Positions 36,415 through 45,439 are shown, numbered from the stretch's first letter. The stretch is 64,000 nucleotides of DNA from Legionellaceae bacterium (GCA_030696305.1 JAUYSP010000025.1:116002-180001), one strand, 5' to 3'. The notes: a model not told the origin generated them from the letters alone. Translations and numbers: made by a program.

Positions 36415-36545
36415 ATTATTCTCCGGGTTATGCCTCCACATTTCCCATACTCCACCCTGAGAGCTCAAAGCTAACAAGGACCCTGGCGTACGTGACGAAA
36501 CGTGTGTGTCGTTAAAATCGCCAGTATTTATATCATATTTGCTAA
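36415..36545 (-). promoter_or_regulatory. Putative rpsB leader RNA
   Basis: On the minus strand the leader ends GTGGAGGCATAACCCGGAGAAT before the start codon, quoted here as GGAGGCATAACCC. In gammaproteobacteria, S2 represses its own mRNA through a conserved leader structure; GGAGG-x-TAACCC just before rpsB is, from memory, a recurring part of such leaders. The match is by eye only. Confidence 0.45.
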
Positions 36546-36643
36546 AGGCACACAATTAAATTTGCTAAATTTCAATTAACGCAATACACTTATCTTGGTA
36601 GTTTTAAAAAAGTTTCTATAACAATAATACAAGGAGTTGCATT

Positions 36644-37108
36644 ATGAATAAGAAATTAATGTCATTATCTGCGCTAGCGTTGTCTTTATCACTAGCTCAA
36701 GCCCCACTTGCTTTTGCTGATCATGGAAAAGGTCGCTTTGGTGGCGGTCAAAAAATGAGTCAAGTCGTTAGCCAACTAGATTTAAGTGCTGACCAAAAAG
36801 TTAAAATCAAAGCTATTTGCGATAAAGCAAAAAGCGAACGAAAAGCTAAGCATCAAGAATTGAGAGCAGTGCGCATGCAAATTAACCAAGCATTTGGCTC
36901 TAATTCAGTGACTGAATCTAAAATTGACGAATTCGCTACACAAGAACAGCAAATCATGGGTGAAATCGTTAAAATCAGACTAACTGAACGTTTAGAAGTC
37001 AGCAAAGTATTGACAGACGAACAAAAAGCTAAAATGGCTGACATGTTAGCTAAATGGAAAGATAGTCATCAAGACAAAGAAGATGATGATGAAGAAGAAG
37101 CTAATTAA
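36644..37108 (+). CDS. Spy/CpxP-like periplasmic protein
   Basis: 154-aa secreted protein with signal peptide (residues 1-25, ...APLAFA-DHGKG). The mature part is all-helical with two LTxxQ-type motifs, LDLSADQKVKI and VLTDEQKAKM, the mark of the Spy/CpxP chaperone family. Ends in an acidic tail of Asp and Glu. Family members bind unfolded periplasmic proteins or sense envelope stress. Divergent from rpsB, with AAGGAG before the ATG; followed by a strong hairpin shared with the feo operon. Confidence 0.85.
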   Translation: MNKKLMSLSALALSLSLAQAPLAFADHGKGRFGGGQKMSQVVSQLDLSADQKVKIKAICDKAKSERKAKHQELRAVRMQINQAFGSNSVTESKIDEFATQEQQIMGEIVKIRLTERLEVSKVLTDEQKAKMADMLAKWKDSHQDKEDDDEEEAN

Positions 37109-37132
37109 TTATAATTAGTTATGCTTTAATCT

Positions 37133-37158
37133 TTAAGGGGGCTTATTTGCCCCCTTAA
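37133..37158. terminator. Bidirectional terminator between Spy-like gene and feoC
   Basis: Perfect 10-bp stem TTAAGGGGGC/GCCCCCTTAA with TTATTT loop, ending directly at the feoC stop codon, between two convergent genes. Confidence 0.85.
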
Positions 37159-37371
37159 TTAAATCCATTGATAAAACTCAGGTCTTCTTGGTTTACACGA
37201 AAAACATTTCCGACCGCATGCTACTTTCTGACTTTGTCTAATTACACCTTTAGCGACCCAAATATCTAACATTGGTATCAGCGCATCTTTTGTAACACGA
37301 AACTCTCTTGACATCTGATCTATACTAACAACTTTTCCCTTTTTGATATATTCACGCAGTTGCAATAACAT
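37159..37371 (-). CDS. feoC: FeoC-like regulator
   Basis: 70-aa winged-helix protein of the FeoC type, thought to bind an Fe-S cluster and protect or regulate FeoB. The helix-turn-helix part is LREYIKKGKVVSIDQMSREF; the C-terminal wing carries three cysteines (CGRKCFSC). It overlaps the end of feoB by 20 bases and is the last gene of the feoABC operon. Confidence 0.87.
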   Translation of the reverse strand: MLLQLREYIKKGKVVSIDQMSREFRVTKDALIPMLDIWVAKGVIRQSQKVACGRKCFSCKPRRPEFYQWI

Positions 37372-39619
37372 GACGACCTCGCTTTGTGAAAAAGTACATA
37401 CAAATCACTACCAACAGAATAGTCATGATAATAGTTATCATCCACTCAAGAGTACCTAGCATATGATCTTTGTAAGTTGCAACTTGATAAAATAACACGG
37501 CCATTGAATATGCTATTACTAAAGACCATATAATTGAAAATAACATATATTTAGTCTGTGTTTCCTGACGAATAGCTGCCATAGTTGAAACACAAGGGAT
37601 ATACAATAATATAAATAACAAGTAAGCATAAGCAGCAGCTTTGCCATTAAAATATTGATACATTAAACCATAAGCTGATTGAGACATCGTTTCATTTCCA
37701 GCACTAGCTACAATGGGATTGATAAACGCATCTCCTAACGAGCTTAAATTATGAGGAATCGATTGTAACGCGGTTTTTATTGATGCAAAAAAATGAAAAT
37801 CCGTAATTTCTATATATTGTTTAACATCTCCAAGTTGAGAATATAAACTATTTAATGAACCAATCACGACTTCTTTGGCTAAGGTACCGGTTAATAATCC
37901 CACTACTGCAGGCCAATTATCAGGCTGAATTCCCATTGGAGCAAATAGTGGCGTCATTCGTTGTCCAATGAATGCCAATATCGACAGTTGCTCAAAACCC
38001 GTATTTATTGTCCAAGCATTTAAAACACCTAAAAGAATACAAATGGGAATAATTAATTTTCCGGCCCGCATTAAAAAGTGACGTAATCGAAATAAAGTTT
38101 CTTTTAACAAGCGCTGCAGAGATGGGCGATGATACATCGGAAGCTCAAGAATTAAAGGTGAAGCCTCGCCTTGAAATAGCGTTTTACGTAATAAAAATCC
38201 TGTTAAAATAGCCATACCAATGCCAATTAAGTACAACGAAAACACAATATTTTGTCCACCTTTTGGAAAAAATGCGGCAACAAATACGGTATAGATTGTT
38301 AATCTTGCGCTACAAGACATAAATGGACTCATTAATACAGTTAAAATACGATCACGTTCGGAATCCAGTGCTCGAGCAGCCATAACTCCGGGTACATTAC
38401 ACCCAAAACCAACGATCATTGGTATAAGCGATTTACCTGGTAATCCTAAAAAACGCATTATTTTATCTACCACAAACGCAGCGCGAGCCATATAGCCCGA
38501 TGCTTCTAATAATGATAAGAAAAAAAACATCACCGCCATTACAGGAATAAATGTTGCAGTCGTATTAATACCTTTACCAACACCATTTGCTCCCAATACA
38601 ATTAACCAATTAGGTGCTTGCATTTTTTGCAGCAGCCAAGCAGTGCCTTTTACAAATACGGTGTCTGTTGTGATATCAAAAAAGTCTTGAAAAGCACCGC
38701 CAACATTAATAGCTAATAAAAACATCAAATACATCATACCCAAAAAAATAGGTAGGGCCCCAAAACGATGTAACACGATGCGATCTAATTTAGCAGTAAA
38801 ATGTTCGCTAGAGTCAGACGTCTTTTTTTGAACTGAAAGCGTAATCTTATGTATAAGGTTGTAACGCGTATCGGCCATAAGAATGTCACTATCACTCATA
38901 GAAATATCAATGTTTATAGCGCGTAAACATGCGCCATCTAAACATAGTAAAGAGGCGTTTTTATCACCGTTTTCCAACAACCGACGCGCAACAAAGGAGA
39001 TCAGCTCTATGGCGCATAGCTGATTTTTTTTTAAATAATGTTCAAGCTGAGTCAGTTCTGTTTTCACTATTTCTGGAAATGAAATAGGCAATTTTTTTTG
39101 ATAGGGATTGTCTTTAGATTCAAAAATATTTAGTAAATTTATTGTTTGTAATAGTGTAGTCACACCTAATTGTCGATGGGCTTGCATTGCTACAACGGGA
39201 CAATTTAATTGCTCAGACAAAGCCTCTATATCAATCGTAATACCCTGGCTTTGAGCAATATCAATCATGTTCAATGCAATAATAACAGGCTTATTTAATT
39301 CTAATAATTGAGTAGTTAAATATAAATGCCTTTCCAAATGACAGGCATCCACCACATTAATGAGAATATCAGCGTCACCAAAAGCAACTGAGTGTGAAGT
39401 AATTTTTGCATCTTGTGCTAAATTATCCGTTATACCTAGTGAGTAAACCCCAGGAAGATCGGTAACGTTTATTGATTGATTGTCAACTGACCATAAACCG
39501 GTTTTTTTTTCAACAGTCACTCCGGGCCAATTGCCAATACGCTGATTATCACCGGTGAGTGCATTAAATAAAGTTGTTTTTCCGCAATTAGGGTTTCCGA
39601 CTAACATAACATGCGTCAT
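37352..39619 (-). CDS. feoB: Ferrous iron transport protein B
   Basis: Inner-membrane Fe(II) transporter with an N-terminal GTPase. G1 GNPNCGKTTLFN at about 8-19, G3 DLPGVYSLG, G4 NMID, then the regulatory helical domain and about 10 membrane helices including the Gate motifs GCNVPGVMAARAL and SCSARLTIY. The start at 39619 makes a protein of 755 aa and shares four bases with the feoA stop (ATGA); an upstream in-frame ATG eight codons earlier lies inside feoA and is less likely. Confidence 0.97.
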   Translation of the reverse strand: MTHVMLVGNPNCGKTTLFNALTGDNQRIGNWPGVTVEKKTGLWSVDNQSINVTDLPGVYSLGITDNLAQDAKITSHSVAFGDADILINVVDACHLERHLYLTTQLLELNKPVIIALNMIDIAQSQGITIDIEALSEQLNCPVVAMQAHRQLGVTTLLQTINLLNIFESKDNPYQKKLPISFPEIVKTELTQLEHYLKKNQLCAIELISFVARRLLENGDKNASLLCLDGACLRAINIDISMSDSDILMADTRYNLIHKITLSVQKKTSDSSEHFTAKLDRIVLHRFGALPIFLGMMYLMFLLAINVGGAFQDFFDITTDTVFVKGTAWLLQKMQAPNWLIVLGANGVGKGINTTATFIPVMAVMFFFLSLLEASGYMARAAFVVDKIMRFLGLPGKSLIPMIVGFGCNVPGVMAARALDSERDRILTVLMSPFMSCSARLTIYTVFVAAFFPKGGQNIVFSLYLIGIGMAILTGFLLRKTLFQGEASPLILELPMYHRPSLQRLLKETLFRLRHFLMRAGKLIIPICILLGVLNAWTINTGFEQLSILAFIGQRMTPLFAPMGIQPDNWPAVVGLLTGTLAKEVVIGSLNSLYSQLGDVKQYIEITDFHFFASIKTALQSIPHNLSSLGDAFINPIVASAGNETMSQSAYGLMYQYFNGKAAAYAYLLFILLYIPCVSTMAAIRQETQTKYMLFSIIWSLVIAYSMAVLFYQVATYKDHMLGTLEWMITIIMTILLVVICMYFFTKRGRHVIATA

Positions 39620-39846
39620 ACAAGCTCCCACTCTACATGACAAATGTCTTCTTTACGCAATGCAAGTAAACTGCCACGCACTTCAATTTGAATTGGACAA
39701 CCCAATGGAGCGAAGCGCGCTATTTTAATTTCTGTACCCCGCGTGATACCTAAAGATAATAATTTACGGCGATACTCATAATTGGTTTGACCAAAATCAA
39801 TTAAGCATGCAGACTGACCTATTGCGAAATCAAACAGCTTTTTCAT
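39616..39846 (-). CDS. feoA: Ferrous iron transport protein A
   Basis: Small SH3-like cytoplasmic partner of FeoB, 76 aa. Seen: FGQTNYEYRRKLLSLGITRGTEI (in parts LLSLGITRGTEI), APLGCPIQIEVRGSLLALRKED, the standard FeoA core. Translationally coupled to feoB by ATGA. Preceded by a good Fur box about 45 bases upstream. Confidence 0.95.
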   Translation of the reverse strand: MKKLFDFAIGQSACLIDFGQTNYEYRRKLLSLGITRGTEIKIARFAPLGCPIQIEVRGSLLALRKEDICHVEWELV

Positions 39847-39888
39847 TCAAAAAACCTGAAACAAAGAACATAGTGTAACACAAATGTT

Positions 39889-39909
39889 ATCGAGAATCAT
39901 TCTCAAAGT
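39889..39909. promoter_or_regulatory. Fur box upstream of feoA
   Basis: GAGAATCATTCTC (39894-39906) is a near-perfect palindrome matching the core of the Fur site GATAATGATAATCATTATC (in the form GAGAATSATTCTC). It lies about 45 bases before the feoA start, as expected for iron-repressed feo genes. Confidence 0.8.
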
Positions 39910-39923
39910 AGTGAAAATTTGGA

Positions 39924-41009
39924 CTAACTAAGTTGAGATTGAATTTGTTTTGATGGAATATGCCGATTTAAATAATCAAGGGATTGCATTTCTTCTAGCC
40001 TGCTTAAAGTTCTGGCAAAGGTGCTTAACATTTCTCCAGATTGATACAGTTGTTTTGCAGGAACCGCTGCTGAAATCACTAAACGAATCCCTCGATCATA
40101 CAACACATCAATAAAGTGAATAAATAAAATCACTTTTACCGTGTCTTTTTCTGTCAAAATAGGTATGTTTGATACAAATATAGTGTCAAAGCGGTTGGCG
40201 ATCTCTAAATAATCCAACTGACATCGAGGTAAATTGCAAATTACATCAAATGAAAACCAAACAGCATGTTCACTCGATTTGATAACGTTTATTAAACGGT
40301 TTTGAATATAAAGCTCACCGCCCTCTGTTTCGTTCGGATCGATTGATTTAAATTGAGCGTTTAATGAAGCATTAGCATTTTCATCAAGTGGATATAAATA
40401 AGCTTGGGATAATGGACCACGACCTACACGATAGTCTCGGTGTTCTCCTAGTTCAATAATATCACAATGCGTTTTAATCAAATCAATAGCGGGTAAAAAG
40501 CGCTCCCGGCCTACACCATTTATGTAAAGATCGTCAGGTTTAGTATTTGCCGTAGAGACTAAAATTACATTATGATCAAAAATTGCAGTTAATAATTCCG
40601 CTAAAATCATTGCATAAGCCACATCATTCACTAAAAACTCATCCAAGCAAAGCACGCGTGTTGTTTTTGCAAGTGTTGATGCAATTTCGCGTAATGGATT
40701 AGGATGTCCTTGAAGTAGTCTCAGCTGATGGTCAATTTGTTGCATGAAATGATGGAAATGAAACCTCGCCTTTTTTTCCTCAGAAACTGAGTGATAAAAT
40801 AAATCCATTAAATAGGTCTTACCTGCTCCCACAGGTCCGCAAATATAAAGTCCTTTAATCTTTGTTTGATTCCAAATTTTATACCATGGCTTTTTGATCT
40901 CTAGCGTATTGCTAATACGTTGTAAGTAACTCACAATTTCGCGTTGCGCTGGATCGTCAACAATTTCACGGCTTTGTACAGCTGTATTATATGCTTCAAA
41001 TAAATTCAT
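39924..41009 (-). CDS. zapE: Cell-division protein ZapE (AFG1-like ATPase)
   Basis: 361-aa P-loop ATPase that associates with the FtsZ ring in bacteria and is homologous to mitochondrial AFG1/LACE1. Walker A GPVGAGKT at 58-65, then MDLFYHSV, FHHFMQQIDHQL, Walker B VLCLDEFLVNDVAYAMI and the sensor region VSTANTKPDDLY. Its ATG shares four bases with the stop of the upstream hydrolase gene. The Fur box of feoA lies just beyond its 3' end. Confidence 0.93.
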   Translation of the reverse strand: MNLFEAYNTAVQSREIVDDPAQREIVSYLQRISNTLEIKKPWYKIWNQTKIKGLYICGPVGAGKTYLMDLFYHSVSEEKKARFHFHHFMQQIDHQLRLLQGHPNPLREIASTLAKTTRVLCLDEFLVNDVAYAMILAELLTAIFDHNVILVSTANTKPDDLYINGVGRERFLPAIDLIKTHCDIIELGEHRDYRVGRGPLSQAYLYPLDENANASLNAQFKSIDPNETEGGELYIQNRLINVIKSSEHAVWFSFDVICNLPRCQLDYLEIANRFDTIFVSNIPILTEKDTVKVILFIHFIDVLYDRGIRLVISAAVPAKQLYQSGEMLSTFARTLSRLEEMQSLDYLNRHIPSKQIQSQLS

Positions 41010-41683
41010 GAATTAATAACCTGATCCTTAATCACATCCACTAATCTAGCTTTTAATTCAATGAGTTTACCGTGAAAAAAATGGCCTGTATTTTCAAAAC
41101 GCAACAGCGGCAATCCTGGTGATATCCGGGTTGCAAAATCATAAACTAATTGAGCTGGTACTATTTCGTCCGCATCGCCTTGCACTACAATCCAACCTGT
41201 CGATTCAATTGAGAATTCAGCATAATTATAATTATGAACAGATGGAGCGATGGTGATCAAAAAAGTCTTATCTTCGACAACTTCTTTATATCGGACTACA
41301 GCTCGATAAGCAACATACGAACCAAATGAAAACCCAGCAAAAGATACCACAGCTGTAGGAAAAACGTGCTTCCAGAGCTGAGCTAAATGCAGCATGTCCT
41401 CACTTTCTCCTACTCCCTTATCATATTCACCAAACGATTGGCCCACGCCTCTAAAATTAAATCGAATCGAAGGTACATGCACTTCTTTATAAGCGCGAGT
41501 TAATGTAGTAACGACCTTATTATTCATTGTACCGCCTTGCAATGAATGCGGGTGCCCAATCAAAGCGACATAATTCCAATTAGGATGCTCAGGAATGGTT
41601 AATTCAACTTCTAGCCTACCAACGGGACCATCGATAAACAATGGATAAACTCCGGGATTTTTAATATCACTAAATGGATTCAT
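41006..41683 (-). CDS. Alpha/beta hydrolase
   Basis: 225-aa soluble hydrolase with nucleophile elbow GFSFGS (Ser119), probable acid in GDADEIVP and His in GHFFHG. The region GHPHSLQGGTMNNKVV and RFNFRGVGQSFGEYD place it with the COG2945-type hydrolases found widely next to zapE-like genes or alone. Substrate unknown. It is coupled to zapE (ATGA) and divergent from the panB operon. Confidence 0.85.
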   Translation of the reverse strand: MNPFSDIKNPGVYPLFIDGPVGRLEVELTIPEHPNWNYVALIGHPHSLQGGTMNNKVVTTLTRAYKEVHVPSIRFNFRGVGQSFGEYDKGVGESEDMLHLAQLWKHVFPTAVVSFAGFSFGSYVAYRAVVRYKEVVEDKTFLITIAPSVHNYNYAEFSIESTGWIVVQGDADEIVPAQLVYDFATRISPGLPLLRFENTGHFFHGKLIELKARLVDVIKDQVINS

Positions 41684-41800
41684 ATAATGGGTCTCATCGT
41701 TAATAAATATTGCATTTTATTCTCCATCTATTATGATGTCGACAGCACCGACCTTTGCGGTGACTCGATTGATTATATAACTTTTTGGAGGACTTGATCT

Positions 41801-41857
41801 ATGAGACAGGTACCTGTAGTACGATTTAATGCTCCTCACTCGAGGAGGCAACCATGA
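41801..41857 (+). CDS. Leader peptide ORF coupled to panB
   Basis: An 18-codon ORF (MRQVPVVRFNAPHSRRQP) with its own strong ribosome site TTTGGAGGA seven to eight bases upstream. Its TGA overlaps the ATG of panB as ATGA, and the panB Shine-Dalgarno GAGGAGG lies inside its last codons. This geometry implies that translating the leader re-delivers or unmasks ribosomes for panB. Too short for standard gene calling. No peptide homolog is known to me; the arginine codon pair AGG AGG near the end could slow ribosomes. Confidence 0.55.
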   Translation: MRQVPVVRFNAPHSRRQP

Positions 41858-42642
41858 AACTTCATGACTTTAAACATAAAAAATCGACACAAAAAAAAAT
41901 TAGTATGTTGACATGCTATGACTACCCTTCCGCTTGTATGATTGCCGAATCTCATGTCGATTGTGTACTGGTTGGCGATTCAGTTGCCATGGCTGTGCAT
42001 GGCCATTCAAGTACTATTATGGCAACTATGGACATGATGGTCATGCATACTGCAGCCGTAGCACGCGGTTTAAGTAAACAATTTTTAGTCAGTGACCTTC
42101 CTTTTTTATGCCATCGTGGATCGCAAGTCGAAACCATAAAAAATGTACGACTTCTATTACAAGCAGGTGCACATGCAATAAAAATTGAAGGTGGCGATCC
42201 TGATGTTTGTCAAACCATATCCCATTTAGTTGCTTCAGGAATTCCTGTAATGGGGCATATCGGCCTTACTCCTCAATCAGTTTTGCAATTGGGAGGCTAT
42301 AAAATTCAAGGCAGAGAGGAAGAACAAGCATCCCAATTATTAGAACAAGCGCGTAACTTGGAAAAAGCTGGGTGTTTTGCAATCGTTATTGAATGTGTTC
42401 CTCGCCAATTAGGTGAGACGATTACTCAAGCCCTAGATATTCCAACCATTGGCATTGGTGCTGGCAATAAAACAGATGGCCAAGTTTTAGTATGGCACGA
42501 TATGCTTGGTTTACAGTCTGAATTTAAATTTCGTTTTGTAAAACAGTTTACTCAAGGAAAAGACGTGATGCTAGCTGCAATAAATACCTATGTAAACGAA
42601 GTTCAAGAATTACAATTTCCAACTGAAGAACACGCTTTTTAA
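41854..42642 (+). CDS. panB: 3-methyl-2-oxobutanoate hydroxymethyltransferase
   Basis: First committed step of pantothenate synthesis: ketoisovalerate to ketopantoate with methylenetetrahydrofolate; decameric, Mg-dependent. 262 aa; MLTCYDYPSA, VLVGDSVAMAVHGH, HIGLTPQSVLQLGGYKIQGR and ECVPRQLGETITQAL are family signatures. The ATG overlaps the stop of a leader ORF. panC follows after 12 bases. Together with coaE it supports CoA synthesis. Confidence 0.96.
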   Translation: MKLHDFKHKKSTQKKISMLTCYDYPSACMIAESHVDCVLVGDSVAMAVHGHSSTIMATMDMMVMHTAAVARGLSKQFLVSDLPFLCHRGSQVETIKNVRLLLQAGAHAIKIEGGDPDVCQTISHLVASGIPVMGHIGLTPQSVLQLGGYKIQGREEEQASQLLEQARNLEKAGCFAIVIECVPRQLGETITQALDIPTIGIGAGNKTDGQVLVWHDMLGLQSEFKFRFVKQFTQGKDVMLAAINTYVNEVQELQFPTEEHAF

Positions 42643-42654
42643 TAAGGATTTTCT

Positions 42655-43419
42655 ATGCAAATTTATCATAACTTAGACGAGTGGCGAAAAATCAGACAGA
42701 ATATACCAGATCATCTTTCTTTGGGCTTTGTGCCAACTATGGGCAATTTACATGTAGGACATGCCTCACTATTCACAACCAGTAGCCGAGAAAATGACTT
42801 AACCGCTGCGAGTGTTTTTATTAATCGCGCACAATTTAATCAACCCGATGATTTTAATAAATACCCGAGAACCATAGAGGCTGATCTTGAGCACTTAGAA
42901 AAAAATGGTGTAAATTATTGTTTAATCCCAACTGAACAAGACATGTATCATGATGATTTTCGCTACCGGATAAATGAAACAAGACGTAGTGAGGTATTAG
43001 AAGGCGAATTTAGACCAGGGCATTTTACAGGTGTACTTACGGTCGTCATGAAGCTATTTAATTTAATTAAACCGCATCGTAGTTATTTTGGTGAAAAAGA
43101 TTATCAACAGTATCAATTGATTCGCGATATGGCAAATTCATTTTTTATGGATATTGAAATCAAAGCATGCCCTACTATTCGGGAACCAAGCGGTTTACCA
43201 TATAGCTCCCGAAATAGTCGATTAAGCAATGAAGAGCGCGAATTAGCTGAAAAATTTGCTTTCATTTTTCATCAAATGCTACCTCTTGATGAAACAATAG
43301 ACAAATTAACCGAACTAGGAATTGCCGTTGATTATATCAAAGACTACAATCAGCGACGATTTGCTGCAGTTAAAATCGGTGACATTCGTTTGATTGATAA
43401 TTTTTCTTTAAGTCGTTAG
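42655..43419 (+). CDS. panC: Pantoate--beta-alanine ligase
   Basis: ATP-dependent condensation of pantoate and beta-alanine to pantothenate. 254 aa, somewhat shorter than the E. coli enzyme (283). Seen: GFVPTMGNLHVGHASL (HxGH-type site), NRAQFNQPDDFNKYPRT, FGEKDYQQYQLIRDM and REPSGLPYSSRNSRLS, where the SxRN segment matches the KMSKS-like loop. No panD is adjacent, so beta-alanine must come from another locus or the diet. Confidence 0.95.
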   Translation: MQIYHNLDEWRKIRQNIPDHLSLGFVPTMGNLHVGHASLFTTSSRENDLTAASVFINRAQFNQPDDFNKYPRTIEADLEHLEKNGVNYCLIPTEQDMYHDDFRYRINETRRSEVLEGEFRPGHFTGVLTVVMKLFNLIKPHRSYFGEKDYQQYQLIRDMANSFFMDIEIKACPTIREPSGLPYSSRNSRLSNEERELAEKFAFIFHQMLPLDETIDKLTELGIAVDYIKDYNQRRFAAVKIGDIRLIDNFSLSR

Positions 43420-43434
43420 ATACAAAGGTAATCG

Positions 43435-43536
43435 CGAAAAAGAAGGCATCTGATTATCTGGACTAAATCCTGAGTGGGACGATTTATATCGATCGATATT
43501 TTAAAGACCGTGCCACTTCAGGGAGTTGCCTTTTTC
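43435..43536. terminator. Large nested-palindrome terminator region after panC
   Basis: Outer arms GAAAAAGAAGGCA and TGCCTTTTTC, inner arms CCTGAGTGG and CCACTTCAGG, and a central palindrome TATCGATCGATA make one extended symmetrical structure of about 100 bases between convergent panC and the next gene. A T-run ends it on both strands, so it can stop transcription either way; it reaches the stop codon of the following gene. Confidence 0.6.
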
Positions 43537-44191
43537 AATGTAAATGTACTAAATGTGAGTGCATCTCAACATCAAAATAGCGACTAAATATTTTAAATGA
43601 ATTCACTACCGGACAATATTCAGCTTCATCGGATAAACGAACCATTTCCGCTTGAACAATCGGTTGATAATTATGTTTAATAAAGGGCGTAATTTGAGAT
43701 AAATTATCGAAATTCTTGACTAATACCGTTGTATTTTCAGTGAAATGAGACATATCTATTGTATCTTCCAGGAGATCAGATATATTGATTTGATCTTCTT
43801 GAGGTGTTTTAAGCCAGTTTAAAACCACCGAACGCGGCTTCACACATAGAACTTGATGCCCATTATCTATACAAGATTCTAACAACATCACTTCGGTATG
43901 TAATTCGAATTTAAAACAACATAAAAAATCAAGAAACGTTCCTGAAATACGTCCGGATAATTTTTCACCAATCAATCGACTGGATTCGTGCTCAAACATC
44001 AGTGGAAAAAAATGTTCAATTTCATCTAACACTGCTTCTTCAGTTTCACATTTACGAATGCTATATGCCGTGTTATCTGTTTGTAATAAATCAAATTCGG
44101 GTAATTCTGCTTCTGGAATTTGAGAAGCTATCAATGAAATAAAATGTGGTGTTGGTTTTAAAATTAAAATACTCGATTCATTTTGTGGCAT
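43535..44191 (-). CDS. Conserved-looking unknown cytoplasmic protein
   Basis: 218 aa from the ATG at 44191, chosen because AAGGAG lies six bases upstream; an upstream ATG 11 codons away has no such site. No domain recognised. Acidic, with alternating helix and strand character: SILILKPTPHFISLIASQIPE, AVLDEIEHFFPLMFEHES, CFKFELHTEVMLLESC. No membrane segment. It sits between panC (convergent) and mutY (divergent). Its compact fold-like sequence suggests a housekeeping accessory protein rather than an effector. Confidence 0.7.
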   Translation of the reverse strand: MPQNESSILILKPTPHFISLIASQIPEAELPEFDLLQTDNTAYSIRKCETEEAVLDEIEHFFPLMFEHESSRLIGEKLSGRISGTFLDFLCCFKFELHTEVMLLESCIDNGHQVLCVKPRSVVLNWLKTPQEDQINISDLLEDTIDMSHFTENTTVLVKNFDNLSQITPFIKHNYQPIVQAEMVRLSDEAEYCPVVNSFKIFSRYFDVEMHSHLVHLH

Positions 44192-44380
44192 AATGCTCTC
44201 CTTAATTAACTCTCCTGAGTACAACTTGAAAAGCTTAAATATAAATAAATCTGCTTATTCTTACAGTTTGTTGAGGGATTATCTCATCAACTTTTTTGAT
44301 AGAAGACATATAGATTATCACTTGCTCATGATGAATTGCAATATACCTCATGAAAATATTTTTGTACTTGGTAAACAAAA

Positions 44381-45439
44381 ATGAACCGATCATATGAAAT
44401 ATTCACCGATACGGTATTAAATTGGTTTGATAAACATGGTCGAAGGCATTTTCCGTGGCAACATCCTGCTTCTGCCTATCGCGTTTGGTTATCAGAAATA
44501 ATGCTCCAACAAACACAAGTTAAAACGGTAATTCCTTATTTTAATCAATTCGTTGAACGTTTTCCTACTATTCAATCACTAGCGCATGCGCATGAAGATG
44601 AGGTATTGGCTCACTGGTCTGGGCTTGGATATTACAGCAGAGCCCGCAATCTGCATAAAACAGCTAAGCTAATTAATCAACAATTTCAAAATCAATTTCC
44701 CAGTGATTTATCACAATTAGAATCACTCCCGGGAATAGGACCTTCAACAGCTGCGGCAATTGCTTCACTTGCTTTCAATCAACCAACTGCGATTATGGAT
44801 GGTAACGTAAAACGCGTTTTATGCCGCTACTTCTTGATTGATGGTTTGACAGAAACAGCTGCCGTTAAATCCATTTTATGGAAAATAGCCAATGCATGTA
44901 TGCCGAAAAAGCGATGTGCTCATTACACCCAAGCTATTATGGATATGGGAGCAACTTGCTGCACCATTAGAAACCCAAACTGCTTAAATTGCCCCCTCAA
45001 TTCAACCTGCGCTGCATACTTAACGCAACAAATAGACAATTATCCTAATAAAAAGCCCAAAATCCCAATTCCCAATAAATTTCAACAATTTATATTACTG
45101 TATAATGCTGACAATGCTATTTATCTCGAAAAACGTCCGCCGACAGGCATATGGGGAGGATTATGGTGTTTACCAAATATTGAAATGGAAGATGACGCAC
45201 AAAATCATATAAAAAACAGATATAATATCCACACCGAACAGATTCAAGAAATGATGAGTTTAAAACATGTTTTTACTCATTTTCGATTACATATTAAAGT
45301 TATTTCTTTGAAAGCTCAGTTCGCAGATGCTGTTGCTGAACATCCTGGGCGATGGTTCGCCATGAATGAACTAACTCAAGTTGGAATTGCAAAACCTGTG
45401 AAATTAATTGCAGATCATTTTTATGCTAACCTGAACTAG
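44381..45439 (+). CDS. mutY: Adenine DNA glycosylase
   Basis: Removes adenine mispaired with 8-oxoguanine. 352 aa: catalytic Glu39 in LSEIMLQQTQV, helix-hairpin-helix LPGIGPSTAAAIAS followed by catalytic Asp in IMDGNVKRV, the 4Fe-4S ligands CTIRNPNCLNCPLNSTC, and a C-terminal NUDIX-like domain (EKRPPTGIWGGLW, HVFTHFRLHI) for 8-oxoG recognition. The 3' end overlaps the convergent Sel1 lipoprotein gene by 14 bases. Confidence 0.96.
   Translation: MNRSYEIFTDTVLNWFDKHGRRHFPWQHPASAYRVWLSEIMLQQTQVKTVIPYFNQFVERFPTIQSLAHAHEDEVLAHWSGLGYYSRARNLHKTAKLINQQFQNQFPSDLSQLESLPGIGPSTAAAIASLAFNQPTAIMDGNVKRVLCRYFLIDGLTETAAVKSILWKIANACMPKKRCAHYTQAIMDMGATCCTIRNPNCLNCPLNSTCAAYLTQQIDNYPNKKPKIPIPNKFQQFILLYNADNAIYLEKRPPTGIWGGLWCLPNIEMEDDAQNHIKNRYNIHTEQIQEMMSLKHVFTHFRLHIKVISLKAQFADAVAEHPGRWFAMNELTQVGIAKPVKLIADHFYANLN

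Noticed and set aside
41854..43419. panD between or after panB and panC
   Set aside because: The intergenic spaces are too small and no PanD-like Gly-Ser processing site was found.
44193..44384. 63-codon open frame ending with ATGA overlap at mutY
   Set aside because: It starts inside the ribosome site of the divergent gene, has no ribosome site of its own and its composition looks like intergenic AT-rich DNA. The ATGA with mutY may be chance.
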